In this document: one piece after another, positions 43,883-52,657 of the stretch
Numbering within the stretch: position 1 is the stretch's first letter
Layout of the letters: each line of letters opens with the position of its first letter
Source of the DNA: Flavobacteriaceae bacterium CRH
Lineage (GTDB): Bacteria > Bacteroidota > Bacteroidia > Flavobacteriales > Flavobacteriaceae
Length of the DNA: 64,000 nt
Direction of reading: 5' to 3'
Assembly (NCBI GenBank): GCA_001507425.1
Contig: LMAJ01000002.1
Span: 124,001 to 188,000 of the forward strand
Notes under the pieces: generated by a model
Database searches by the model: none
What the model was told of the DNA's origin: nothing
Seen by the model: only the letters and a program-made list of their open reading frames with translations
Translations under genes and position numbers: made by a program

Positions 43883-46800
43883 TTATCTGCTTAACGTCAT
43901 GCTCATCAAACCAATCACCACATCATTAGCAATTGTTTTCAAAGTCATACTTTTCAGCGTTTTATTTTTATCCAGAGGCAATTCTAAAATAGTTCCCGCT
44001 CCGCCATCAATTCCATAATTTGAATATCCTTTTATGCTTATAAAATTTTTGAAATCTCTTGAAATCTCTCCTGTTTTAAAATACACTCTTGGAGGTTTCG
44101 GCGCATCTGTCGTAAATGCCAATCCATCAATAAAATAATCCTGTTCTATTGGCCACCAGTTCTCAGGATTTTTTAAGGGCAAAATATCTGAAGTTCCATC
44201 GGTATAATTGACTTTAATTTCGCCATTTATCATTCGGCTTTGCATTGGGTTTGTCGTTCCGGCCATCATAAAATAAATATGAGAAGCTTTTCCGTTTAAA
44301 GGAATACTGATACTTTCCGGAAAATTATCCCACATCGATGTGAAGATTATATTTTTCTGATTTTCATCAGAAGGTGTTTGAAACCGAATTCCGTTTGGAG
44401 TTGTAATTTCTCCAGTTTGTTTTGCTTTTTCACGCAAACCTTTATCATCAATTTTTACCGAAACATTAGGATAACACCAATTCCCAATTCCTTGTTTTGG
44501 AAGCTGTAAAGTTGTCGTTTTAGGTCTTGGCGATACATATTCGTAATTAAAAATGTCGGTTACTTTTGAATTAAAAAAAGAGGAAAGCGAAACTGTTTCA
44601 AAGCGTATTGATTTATCTAACGGAATATCCCAATTAATTTCTCTCTTATCTGATTCTATGATAGGTTTGATATTCAACTGAATTGGTTTCCACCATGATA
44701 ATTCACCTTGATTTAATTCGATAAAAAAGACTTTATTACCTACCGAATTCACTTTCGCCTTGAGCAAATTATGTGTTTTTGAAATATCCGTTAGTATGTT
44801 TTGTGGATCGTAAATTGAAATAATCTTGGCATGAGAAGTTTTAATGTCTAAAATTTCATTGGCACCATAATCTAGTTTTGAATGTATATCTTCTAAATAA
44901 TTTCCTTTCCACTTAATGGAAATATCATAATTAGCACTATACGAAACTTCAATACTGATTTTTGGAGTTCCAATGCTTTCGGGAATGGCTTTCCAGGAAA
45001 CATTTTTTCCGTTAACGGAAATAGTTTCTACAGTTTCAAAAGATGCACTTACAATCAATTTTAGATTCATTTTTGATACCAAACGATTTTCAATATGATA
45101 ATTGTCTTCTTTATTTTCTCTTTTAAAATCAATTGAAATATCAGGAATTTCTAAAGAAGCATAATTCCAATTTGAAGGAAAACCGGGTTTAATGGTTAGG
45201 GTTTCTGCGAGCGCGTCCGGCTGAATTCCAAAAAGTCCTTCGACTAGAGTTCGCGACGCCATACCAATTGGGTCCGCAAAATCACGGTACAATTCGCCAC
45301 GAATTGCATCCTGATATAAAAGTTGTTCAAAACCGCCCGGAGAAGCGCCCAAATACATACTTTCAATCAAAGCACTTTCCCACATTTTAAAAGCTTTGTC
45401 AGATTGTCCGCCTTGCCAAAAAGCCAGCGAAGTATGCAATTGTTCCGCTAAAGCCACATTATTTACCGACCAGGTATAAGGCTGCCAGTTGGTTGTGCTT
45501 ATTACATACAAATCTTTTTTATCAAGTCCTTCTGCAGAAATAGGAATATGCGGAATTTGCGTATCTACATAATTCAACATTTGATAACTCTCAAAAGGAG
45601 TTGATAATTCAGAATCAATAGTATGATAAATGCTCCAAATTCCGGGTGTTTCATGCAATAATTTGTTTCCGAGTGCATCTTTATATTCTGCAAAAATTCC
45701 TTTATTCGGAATCCAAAGTTGAGCGTTTGTAGCTTTCAGAATTTTATCTGCTTCTTTCGAAAAAGGTATTGGATCTTCTTGTATTTTTTTAGCTGTTTCA
45801 GCAACCATTTTATTTGCATAATAATTATATGCCGAAGAATGAATCACACCTCCGCCGCTATATTGCAACGCGTCGCTTGCCCAGATACAAGCGTAAGCGT
45901 CGTAAATTCCGTCATTATCTGCATCAAAATTTCTTTTTTCCCATTTTAAATGTCTTTGAATTGTGGGCCACATTTCTTTCATAAACGAAATATCTCCGGT
46001 CCATTTAAAATGTCGTAGCATCTCATCTATAAAAACCAGATTCATATCATAATGATGTGCCACTGTGTTTTTATTTGGACTTCGACTGATGTAACCACTG
46101 CTGAACATTGACGTCCCTATTTCTTCTTTTTGTCGAGCCAAATTTCGAATGGAATCAAATACAACCGGACCACTTTCCGGAGTTAGAACCTGCGAATTGC
46201 TGTAACTCTTAAAATGGGATTTTGCACGGTCATGCCATCCCAAAGGATCTGCCGTATAAGCTCCACGCCAAGCATTTAGATACATTCTCCAGGCAATGGC
46301 TCCATGAAGATACGCCGGACTTTCCCATATTCCATCAGAGGCAATTGCAAGTGCCGATCCTAAAGTATTGATATAAGGATCTGGAGTTGTAACCTTAACC
46401 CGATTGGCTAACAGCTGTGTTTCTCCAACTGATTTTTCAAAAAGTGCCACCAAACCATCCTGAGAAACATCTAATTTTGGGTCTTCGGTTGCAAAGAGCC
46501 AATAGCTTCCTTTTTCAGTGATTTTTTTGATATTCCCTGTTATAACGGGCAACGATTCCTGATTTGAATTGTAAAGTTCTAAAGGCGAAGTTTGTTGTTT
46601 TGCATTGGCTAAATGTGTTGAAGATTCAGGAAAAAATCCAACCAGACTTTTATTATTTCCTGATTTTTGTTTGTTACTTTCAGAACCATATTCCAATAAA
46701 AATGATTGCTTTTTTAAAGTATATTTATTACCCAAACAATATTCTGGCTGCAAATAAAATACCGATTCCGGATCAGCTCCAATATCGCCATCGCGGCTAA

Positions 46801-47287
46801 ACTTTTTGCCCGTTGCTCCGCCAAAAGCCCAAATTATATTTGTGTTTTGTGATATCTTTTTGCCATAGACTTTCACAATAAAACCTTCTTTTTCTTTTAA
46901 GGCAACAACATCAATATATAAGGTTCCTGTTTCTAAAATGGCATCCTGAATTTCATAATGCATGGTTCCCAAAATATATCTTGTATCAATTTTAGAAGCT
47001 TCGGTAATCCATTTGCTGGATTTGCCATTTACAATTCCGAGTTTAAAGTTGCCTCCCATTCCCGGCATGTACATGGCAAACTCGGGTAAATCACCTGTTT
47101 CAACCCGAAATCCGGTATTGGAACCATAAAGTGCGCGATTGAATTTTCGGGTACCGTTTTTTAATACGAAACTATTTCCCTCCGGTGCATAATGAATTTT
47201 ACGCAAGGCTTGTTTTTCCTGTCCAAATAGTACAATGGAACAAAAAAGGAATAGTAAGGCCAAAAAACATGTTTTTTTTAATTTCAT
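43883..47287 (-). CDS. DUF4450-containing six-hairpin glycosidase-like protein, 1134 aa
   Basis: Very large exported enzyme candidate. Signal peptide ends LFGQEK (about 24). N-terminal DUF4450 region (about 30-210: IHYAPEGNSFVLKNGTRKFNRALYG, described by ends). A central (alpha/alpha)6 domain (about 310-720: AWRGAYTADPLGWHDRAKSHF, DADNDGIYDAYACIWASDAL, HSSAYNYYANKM, WSVNNVALAEQL) resembles GH78/GH95-type barrels. C-terminal beta domains follow. The AYNYYANKM and NNVALAEQLHTSLAFWQGG boxes are typical of PUL-encoded DUF4450 proteins, whose activity I do not know. It heads a minus-strand unit with the 708-aa hydrolase and PL11, with an operator-like site upstream. Confidence 0.82.
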   Translation of the reverse strand: MKLKKTCFLALLFLFCSIVLFGQEKQALRKIHYAPEGNSFVLKNGTRKFNRALYGSNTGFRVETGDLPEFAMYMPGMGGNFKLGIVNGKSSKWITEASKIDTRYILGTMHYEIQDAILETGTLYIDVVALKEKEGFIVKVYGKKISQNTNIIWAFGGATGKKFSRDGDIGADPESVFYLQPEYCLGNKYTLKKQSFLLEYGSESNKQKSGNNKSLVGFFPESSTHLANAKQQTSPLELYNSNQESLPVITGNIKKITEKGSYWLFATEDPKLDVSQDGLVALFEKSVGETQLLANRVKVTTPDPYINTLGSALAIASDGIWESPAYLHGAIAWRMYLNAWRGAYTADPLGWHDRAKSHFKSYSNSQVLTPESGPVVFDSIRNLARQKEEIGTSMFSSGYISRSPNKNTVAHHYDMNLVFIDEMLRHFKWTGDISFMKEMWPTIQRHLKWEKRNFDADNDGIYDAYACIWASDALQYSGGGVIHSSAYNYYANKMVAETAKKIQEDPIPFSKEADKILKATNAQLWIPNKGIFAEYKDALGNKLLHETPGIWSIYHTIDSELSTPFESYQMLNYVDTQIPHIPISAEGLDKKDLYVISTTNWQPYTWSVNNVALAEQLHTSLAFWQGGQSDKAFKMWESALIESMYLGASPGGFEQLLYQDAIRGELYRDFADPIGMASRTLVEGLFGIQPDALAETLTIKPGFPSNWNYASLEIPDISIDFKRENKEDNYHIENRLVSKMNLKLIVSASFETVETISVNGKNVSWKAIPESIGTPKISIEVSYSANYDISIKWKGNYLEDIHSKLDYGANEILDIKTSHAKIISIYDPQNILTDISKTHNLLKAKVNSVGNKVFFIELNQGELSWWKPIQLNIKPIIESDKREINWDIPLDKSIRFETVSLSSFFNSKVTDIFNYEYVSPRPKTTTLQLPKQGIGNWCYPNVSVKIDDKGLREKAKQTGEITTPNGIRFQTPSDENQKNIIFTSMWDNFPESISIPLNGKASHIYFMMAGTTNPMQSRMINGEIKVNYTDGTSDILPLKNPENWWPIEQDYFIDGLAFTTDAPKPPRVYFKTGEISRDFKNFISIKGYSNYGIDGGAGTILELPLDKNKTLKSMTLKTIANDVVIGLMSMTLSR

Positions 47288-47337
47288 TCAAATTGTCACG
47301 TTAAAATAATTAATTATAAATCCCGATATTTACGTAC

Positions 47338-47353
47338 CAATCAATATTGATTG
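47338..47353. promoter_or_regulatory. 16-bp perfect palindrome upstream of DUF4450 gene
   Basis: CAATCAATATTGATTG is fully self-complementary, centred 58 bp before the DUF4450 start codon and downstream of the operator-like site. It could be a second regulator's site. Its A/T content makes chance possible. Confidence 0.3.
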
Positions 47354-47390
47354 ATTATTTAATTGCAATTTCATTGTTATTTTGCGATTT

Positions 47391-47408
47391 ACTATCCTGT
47401 ACCTACCT
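47391..47408 (-). promoter_or_regulatory. Operator-like motif, DUF4450-operon copy
   Basis: On the sense strand of the DUF4450 gene it reads AGGTAGGTACAGGATAGT, 104 bp from the start codon. The CAGGA core and right arm match the rhaT copy exactly. It is the left member of a pair in the 227-bp divergent gap; the other copy faces the GH2 gene. Confidence 0.6.
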
Positions 47409-47451
47409 GATTTTATTAATATAATAATTTAATATTTTTCAATATTTTAAC

Positions 47452-47495
47452 ATCATAGTACAGGATACTATATAAAGTAAGAACTACTAGTTTTG
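47452..47495 (+). promoter_or_regulatory. Operator-like motif plus -7 element of the GH2 operon
   Basis: The motif ATCATAGTACAGGATACT (47452-47469) contains a perfect AGTA-CAGGA-TACT palindrome. A consensus -7, TAGTTTTG, follows at 47488-47495, 19 bp before the GH2 ATG. The motif occupies the place where a -33 element would be, 18 bp upstream of the -7, so the bound protein should directly affect polymerase. Confidence 0.65.
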
Positions 47496-47514
47496 AAATA
47501 CGATCAAATTAACT

Positions 47515-50361
47515 ATGACATTAAAAAACAAATTTCACCTATTTATTATTGCTGCAATTTTTACTCAAAGTATTACAGCGCAACAAACCGACAAAATTTT
47601 TCTATCAGGAAAAGATTTTGAACATCCTGTGCAATGGGATTTTTATTGTACTGCCGGAAATAACAGTAAAATTTGGTCTAAAATAAATGTTCCGTCGCAA
47701 TGGGAATTAGAAGGTTTTGGCGAATATACGTATGGCCGCTGGTATAAGGAACTGAACCAGAAAGAACCTAGCAAGGAAGAAGGTTTGTATAAATATGAAT
47801 TTGAAGTTCCTGCAAATTATAAAGACAAAACTATTTTGATTGCTTTTGGTGGTGCTATGACGGATACTGAAGTTAAAATCAATGGAAAATTAGCCGGCCC
47901 CGTTCATCAGGGTGGTTTTTATGAATTTAAGTATGATGTTTCTTCTTTATTGAAATTCGGCTCTAAAAATATTCTTGAGGTTCATGTTTGGAAACACTCG
48001 GCTAATAAATCTGTAAATGCAGCCGAACGACGAGCAGACTGGTGGTTGTTTGGCGGCATTTATCGTCCGGTTTGGTTAGAGGTTTCTCCTAAAACACACA
48101 TTCAAAATATTGCCGTAAATCCTAAAATGGATGGTTCTGTTACGATTGATTTGAATCTTAAAAATATTCCTAAAAACACCTTTTTAGAAGCTACAATTAA
48201 AGGTTTAAATGTAGAAAACTTCGAGACTTTTACTTTTCCGATTAAAGCAAAAAGTACCAAAGAATCAATTACAGCACAATGGAAAAATGTAAAACCGTGG
48301 AATCCTGAAACTCCCAATTTATATGAGTTGAATTTGGTTTTAAAACAAAACGGAATTGTACTTCATCAATACACTAAAAAAATAGGGTTCAGAACTTTAG
48401 CATTTAAAAAACAGGACGGTATTTATGTAAATGACACCAAAATTATTATGAAAGGAATTAACCGCCATTCGTTTTGGCCGGAAGGAGGTCGAAGCACTAG
48501 CAAACGCATTAGCGAATTGGATGTCAAATTAATGAAAGACATGAATATCAATGCCGTGCGTGGCCATTATCCGCCGGACGAACATTTTCTGGAGGTTTGT
48601 GATTCGCTCGGACTTTTTGTTTTGGATGAATTGGCTGGCTGGCAAAACGCTTACGATACAGAAACGGGAGCCAAACTAGCGACGGAAATGATAACACGAG
48701 ATGTCAATCATCCGTCGATCATTATTTGGGATAATGGCAATGAAGGCGGATGGAATTATACTACTGATAACGTTTTTGCCAAAAATGATCCTCAAAAAAG
48801 AATTGTGATTCATCCGTGGGCTGATTTTAATGGCTGGGACACGCATCATTATCCAACATATTTAACGGGAATGCATCGGTTTAATTCGGGTGAAAATGTA
48901 TTTTTTCCGACGGAATTTATGCACGGAACGTATGACAATGGTCACGGTGCGGCTTTAGAAGATTTCTGGAATCGGTATAAGGAAAGTCCACTTTTTGCGG
49001 GAGGATTTATGTGGGCACTTTTAGATGAAGCGGTAAAACGATCTGACTGGACCGGAGATGTGAAATTTGATTCGAAAGGTTCGCTTGCCGCGGATGGAAT
49101 TCTTGGACCTCATCGCGAAAGAGAAGGAAGTTATTATACGGTGAAAGAAGTTTGGGCGCCGATTCAGTTTCAACCAAAACAAGTTACTAATGATTTTGAT
49201 GGAACATTTTTAATTACAAATGATTATCTTTTTTCTAATTTGAATTCTTGTAAAATGGAATTTAAAATCCTGAAAGCTGCTAATGACATTCTTTATAATA
49301 ATGGAATTGCAAAAGAAATCAATTCAGGAAAAATCGAAATTCCGAGTACTGAACCCGGAGAAACCCGAAAAATTAAATTCGATATTCCAAAGAACTTTTC
49401 AGATGGAGATATTTTGTCCATATCGGCTTACGATCAATTTGATAAAGAAATTTATACCTGGACATGGCCGATTCATAAAGCAAAATATTATGCTTCTAAA
49501 TTTCTAAACGTTCAAAACACAAAAACTAAAGCTTCGGTAACTAAAACCGAAAAAGAAATTACTTTAAAAGGAAATGATATAACGGTTATTTTTGATACTT
49601 CAACAGGCGAAATTTCATCTATAAAAAACAGAACCTCAACTATTCCGCTCAAAAATGGCCCGCGACCAATTGGAATGAAAGCCAAGTTAAAAGATATTCA
49701 GATTGCTCAGGAAGGTGAAAAAGCGATTTGTACCGTTTTCTACACTGGAGGTTTATCTTCTATAAAATGGATTATGGAACCTGACGGAAGGTTTAAAATG
49801 GAACTACTTGCCTTAAAAAATGCTTCGGGCGGAGAAGGTTTTGACGGTGCTTTTTTTGAAGATAAAATCAATGCTTTCGGGATTACTTTTAGTTTTCCTG
49901 AGAAAGAAGTGACGGGTATAAAATGGTTTGGAAGAGGTCCGTATCGTGTTTGGAAAAACAGAATTAAAGGAACAACGTATGGTTTTTGGGAGAAAGATTA
50001 TAACAATACCATAACGGGAGAAAGCTTTGAGAATTTGATTTATCCTGAATTTAAAGGCTATCATGCTAATGTTTTGGGAGCGAATTTAAAAGCAGGAACT
50101 TCATCTTTTAAGGTTTTTAGTGAATCTGATAATTTGTTTTTGAGACTATTTACGCCCGATTTGCCCAAAAATGCTTTTTCGGGAAGTTATCCGCAACCGG
50201 CATTTCCTGAAGGAGATATTTCGTTTATGTATGAAATTCCGGCGATGCGTGATTTTAAGCCATTAGAACAACAAGGTCCACAAAGTCAGCCAACAAATAT
50301 TCGTATAAAAAGTGGCGATGACGGAATTTCGATGAATTTGTGGTTTGATTTTAGGGGTTAA
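47515..50361 (+). CDS. GH2 beta-galactosidase-like enzyme, 948 aa
   Basis: Exported LacZ-type enzyme. Signal peptide ends SITAQQ (about 23). Order: GH2 jelly roll (about 35-200: VPSQWELEGFGEYTYGRWY, WWLFGGIYRPVWLE), Ig-like domain (about 200-300), TIM barrel (about 305-560), further beta domains and a C-terminal lyase-fold-like beta-galactosidase small-chain domain (about 690-948: GRGPYRVWKNRIKGTTYGFW). Acid/base Glu410 in WDNGNEGGW, nucleophile Glu467 in FPTEFMHG. It probably removes galactose from rhamnogalacturonan-I side chains or a related beta-sugar. Divergent from the DUF4450 unit. Confidence 0.92.
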   Translation: MTLKNKFHLFIIAAIFTQSITAQQTDKIFLSGKDFEHPVQWDFYCTAGNNSKIWSKINVPSQWELEGFGEYTYGRWYKELNQKEPSKEEGLYKYEFEVPANYKDKTILIAFGGAMTDTEVKINGKLAGPVHQGGFYEFKYDVSSLLKFGSKNILEVHVWKHSANKSVNAAERRADWWLFGGIYRPVWLEVSPKTHIQNIAVNPKMDGSVTIDLNLKNIPKNTFLEATIKGLNVENFETFTFPIKAKSTKESITAQWKNVKPWNPETPNLYELNLVLKQNGIVLHQYTKKIGFRTLAFKKQDGIYVNDTKIIMKGINRHSFWPEGGRSTSKRISELDVKLMKDMNINAVRGHYPPDEHFLEVCDSLGLFVLDELAGWQNAYDTETGAKLATEMITRDVNHPSIIIWDNGNEGGWNYTTDNVFAKNDPQKRIVIHPWADFNGWDTHHYPTYLTGMHRFNSGENVFFPTEFMHGTYDNGHGAALEDFWNRYKESPLFAGGFMWALLDEAVKRSDWTGDVKFDSKGSLAADGILGPHREREGSYYTVKEVWAPIQFQPKQVTNDFDGTFLITNDYLFSNLNSCKMEFKILKAANDILYNNGIAKEINSGKIEIPSTEPGETRKIKFDIPKNFSDGDILSISAYDQFDKEIYTWTWPIHKAKYYASKFLNVQNTKTKASVTKTEKEITLKGNDITVIFDTSTGEISSIKNRTSTIPLKNGPRPIGMKAKLKDIQIAQEGEKAICTVFYTGGLSSIKWIMEPDGRFKMELLALKNASGGEGFDGAFFEDKINAFGITFSFPEKEVTGIKWFGRGPYRVWKNRIKGTTYGFWEKDYNNTITGESFENLIYPEFKGYHANVLGANLKAGTSSFKVFSESDNLFLRLFTPDLPKNAFSGSYPQPAFPEGDISFMYEIPAMRDFKPLEQQGPQSQPTNIRIKSGDDGISMNLWFDFRG

Positions 50362-50369
50362 TGTTTTTG

Positions 50370-50437
50370 TTTCAGGTTTCAGGTTTCAGGTTTCAGGTTT
50401 CAGGTTTCAGGTTTCAGGTTTCAGGTTTCAGGTTTCA
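50370..50437. repeat. 7-bp tandem repeat TTTCAGG, 9.7 units
   Basis: Nine perfect units of TTTCAGG followed by TTTCA, in the 206-bp gap between the GH2 stop and the acetylesterase start. Perfect identity suggests recent slippage. A truncated copy of the 100-bp palindrome (GTCATCCTGAGC...CCTCGGG) follows at 50491-50521. Copy number may vary between strains and alter the leader length of the downstream gene. Confidence 0.9.
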
Positions 50438-50567
50438 CTGCATAGGGCTTCGACTTCGCTCAGCCTGACTAGAGATCATTTTGAAAATAATTGTCATCCT
50501 GAGCATCCCGAGGCCTCGGGAGAAGGCTTGTTTTACGTTTATTTCTTTTAATAATACTTTTACAAAT

Positions 50568-52067
50568 ATGAAATCAATTAAGTTATTTTCTATTTTATTT
50601 TTAACGCTGCTATTCTCCAATTTTACTTCCAGCCAAAACAACAAACCTACTGTTTTTCTGGTTGGCGATTCAACCGTAAAAAATGGCAAAGGCGACGGTA
50701 TTGGCGGACTTTGGGGCTGGGGCGATTATATTGGGCAGTTTCTTGATACTACAAAAGTTAGTATTGAGAATCATGCTTTGGGCGGAACAAGCAGCAGAAC
50801 TTTTCAGGATAAGGGTTTGTGGACTGCGGTTTTGAATAAACTTAAAAAAGGTGATTATGTTTTAATTCAGTTTGGACATAATGACGACGGACCAATAAAC
50901 GATAGTATTCGAGCCAGAGGAACAATAAAAGGCATTGGAAATGAAACTCAGGAAATCGACAATATCCTTACAAAAAAGCATGAAGTTATACACAGTTATG
51001 GCTGGTATATTCAGAAAATTATTAAGGAAGCAAAATCAAAAGGAGCTATTCCGATTGTTTGTTCTCCAATTCCGAGAAATGACTGGAAGGACGGAAAAGT
51101 TCCTCGAAATAATACTTCTTACAGATTATGGGCAAAACAAATTGCTGAAAAAGAGAAAGCAACTTTTATCGATTTAAATGATAAAATGGCTGTTGAAATG
51201 GAAAAGTTGGGCGAAACAAAAATTACCGGAACTTATTTCTATAAACGTGATCACACACATACATCTGCAAAAGGAGCTGTACTTGCGGCTTTGGTTATTA
51301 TTAATGAACTAAAATCCAGCAAGAATTCTTTAAAGAACTATGTTTTAGATCATCCGAAAATTGTATTTCCTGCTAAGCAAAAAGTGTTTTTAATTGGAGA
51401 TTCTACAATGGCGAATAATGATAATCCTGATGCTGTTGGCTGGGGCGTTGTATTTCCAACGTATTGTGATACAACAAGAATTGAGGTGATCAACAAAGCG
51501 CGAGGCGGACGAAGTACCAGAACGTTTGATTATGAAGGGCTTTGGAATGAAGTTAAAAACCAACTGCAGCCCGGAGATTTTATTCTGATTCAGTTTGGAC
51601 ATAATGATGCGGGCGCTGTAGACAAAGAAAAATTCAGAGGTTCACTCCCGGGAAATGGCGATGAAACCCAAGAAGTTATTCGGCCGGATGGTGCAAAAGA
51701 GATTGTACATACTTTTGGCTGGTATATGGAAAAATTTATTCGGGAAGCTAAAGAAAAAGGCGCTATACCCATTGTTTTAAGTCAGACGCCAAGAGATGCC
51801 TGGCCGAATGAAAAGGTAGAACGAAGAACTGATACTTACGTAAAATGGTCTAAAGAAGCTGCAGATAAAGAAAGTGCTTATTATATTGACCTTCACGAAA
51901 TTGTAGCGCTAAAATATGAAGCTTTGGGAAAGGAAAAAGTAAAAGCCTTTTTCCCTAAAGATCATACCCATACCGGTTTTGAAGGTGCAAAATTAAATGC
52001 CCTTACCGCAGCTGAAAGCATTAAAAATTTAAAAGAATGTGGTTTGAAGAATTACATTGAGTTATGA
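50568..52067 (+). CDS. Tandem CE12 rhamnogalacturonan acetylesterase (two SGNH domains)
   Basis: 499 residues from ATG 50568 (MKSIKLFSILF), which gives a signal peptide ending near TSSQ; the upstream in-frame extension passes through repeat DNA and is rejected. It contains two complete SGNH hydrolase domains of CE12 type. Domain 1 has VGDST with Ser35, QFGHND and D228-H-T-H; domain 2 has IGDST with Ser279, QFGHND and D465-H-T-H. Both keep Ser, Asn and Asp/His catalytic residues, so both should remove acetyl groups from galacturonate or rhamnose of rhamnogalacturonan. A single CE12 domain is the usual form. Downstream of the GH2 gene. Confidence 0.93.
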   Translation: MKSIKLFSILFLTLLFSNFTSSQNNKPTVFLVGDSTVKNGKGDGIGGLWGWGDYIGQFLDTTKVSIENHALGGTSSRTFQDKGLWTAVLNKLKKGDYVLIQFGHNDDGPINDSIRARGTIKGIGNETQEIDNILTKKHEVIHSYGWYIQKIIKEAKSKGAIPIVCSPIPRNDWKDGKVPRNNTSYRLWAKQIAEKEKATFIDLNDKMAVEMEKLGETKITGTYFYKRDHTHTSAKGAVLAALVIINELKSSKNSLKNYVLDHPKIVFPAKQKVFLIGDSTMANNDNPDAVGWGVVFPTYCDTTRIEVINKARGGRSTRTFDYEGLWNEVKNQLQPGDFILIQFGHNDAGAVDKEKFRGSLPGNGDETQEVIRPDGAKEIVHTFGWYMEKFIREAKEKGAIPIVLSQTPRDAWPNEKVERRTDTYVKWSKEAADKESAYYIDLHEIVALKYEALGKEKVKAFFPKDHTHTGFEGAKLNALTAAESIKNLKECGLKNYIEL

Positions 52068-52139
52068 GTCATGCGTTATGAGTTAGATGTAAAATGTTAG
52101 ATGTAAAAGTAAGCATACTCATAACCCATAACTTATAAC
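52061..52139. repeat. Imperfect 23-bp inverted repeat with inner ATGTTAGATGTAAA copies
   Basis: Arms 52061-52083 (GTTATGAGTCATGCGTTATGAGT-like) and 52117-52139 match at about 20 of 23 positions. The left arm overlaps the stop codon of the acetylesterase. Similar in style to 26321-26449. Confidence 0.5.
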
Positions 52140-52153
52140 TACTTTTTAAACAT

Positions 52154-52182
52154 AAAAAAACCCCGTTTAGAACGGGGTTTTA
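52154..52182. terminator. Bidirectional terminator
   Basis: AAAAACCCCGTT / AACGGGGTTTT with a tiny loop. GC-rich stem, T-rich on both strands, between the convergent acetylesterase and histone-like genes. Confidence 0.85.
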
Positions 52183-52196
52183 TCTTTTTTCAAAGA

Positions 52197-52373
52197 TTAT
52201 TTTTTTGATTCTTCGATAGAAACTTTTCTAAACTCTTTTAAAAGTTTTTCAATTTCTAAAGTAGCTTTACGTGCTCTTGCTCCTGCAGCTTTAACTCCTT
52301 TTTCAGTTAATGACTCAGATTCAGTTTTGAATGTTTCGATTTCGGCGTTGATTTTTACTAATAGATCTTTCAT
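52197..52373 (-). CDS. Histone H1-like (Hc1-type) small protein
   Basis: 58 residues from ATG 52373 (MKDLLVKINAEIETFK). The frame continues upstream, but that part has no resemblance to the family. One amphipathic helix followed by a lysine/alanine-rich stretch (GVKAAGARARKATLEIEKLLKEFRK). This matches the short histone H1-like proteins found near-universally in Flavobacteriia, thought to bind DNA. It is housekeeping in look and sits inside the PUL region on its own, with its own terminator. The 284 bp upstream (52374-52657) hold no other gene that I can see. Confidence 0.85.
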   Translation of the reverse strand: MKDLLVKINAEIETFKTESESLTEKGVKAAGARARKATLEIEKLLKEFRKVSIEESKK

Positions 52374-52657
52374 GCTTATACTTGTTAAATTAAGGCGCAA
52401 AAATAAAAGTTTGCTTGAAACATAACGCAAGTTTATTGTTAAAATTATAGTCGCTTTTGGCAATAAAGATAATATTTAATTAACCGTTCTTCTTCACTAT
52501 TCATAATCAACCCATTACAAACAATACTGTTAAAATATTTTTTTTATTATTACTTCATAATCATTGTACAATAATCGTTTTCGCTTGTTTTTCTTACGTC
52601 GAAATCCAGCACCAAGAACTTAAAAAAGACAATCCTATGAGTTTGTTCCTGTGTTAC

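Noticed and set aside
50370-50437. Regular repeats that could suggest a CRISPR array
   Set aside because: The units are 7 bp and directly adjacent with no spacers, and no cas gene is near. It is a simple tandem repeat.
50345-50551. A frame reading through the TTTCAGG array as a repetitive peptide
   Set aside because: It exists only because the 7-bp array has no stop in that phase. It has no start context or coding character and lies between two well-supported genes.
50481-50567. Longer N-terminus for the CE12 protein
   Set aside because: It comes from repeat DNA (PRPREKACF) and would precede a good signal peptide at 50568.
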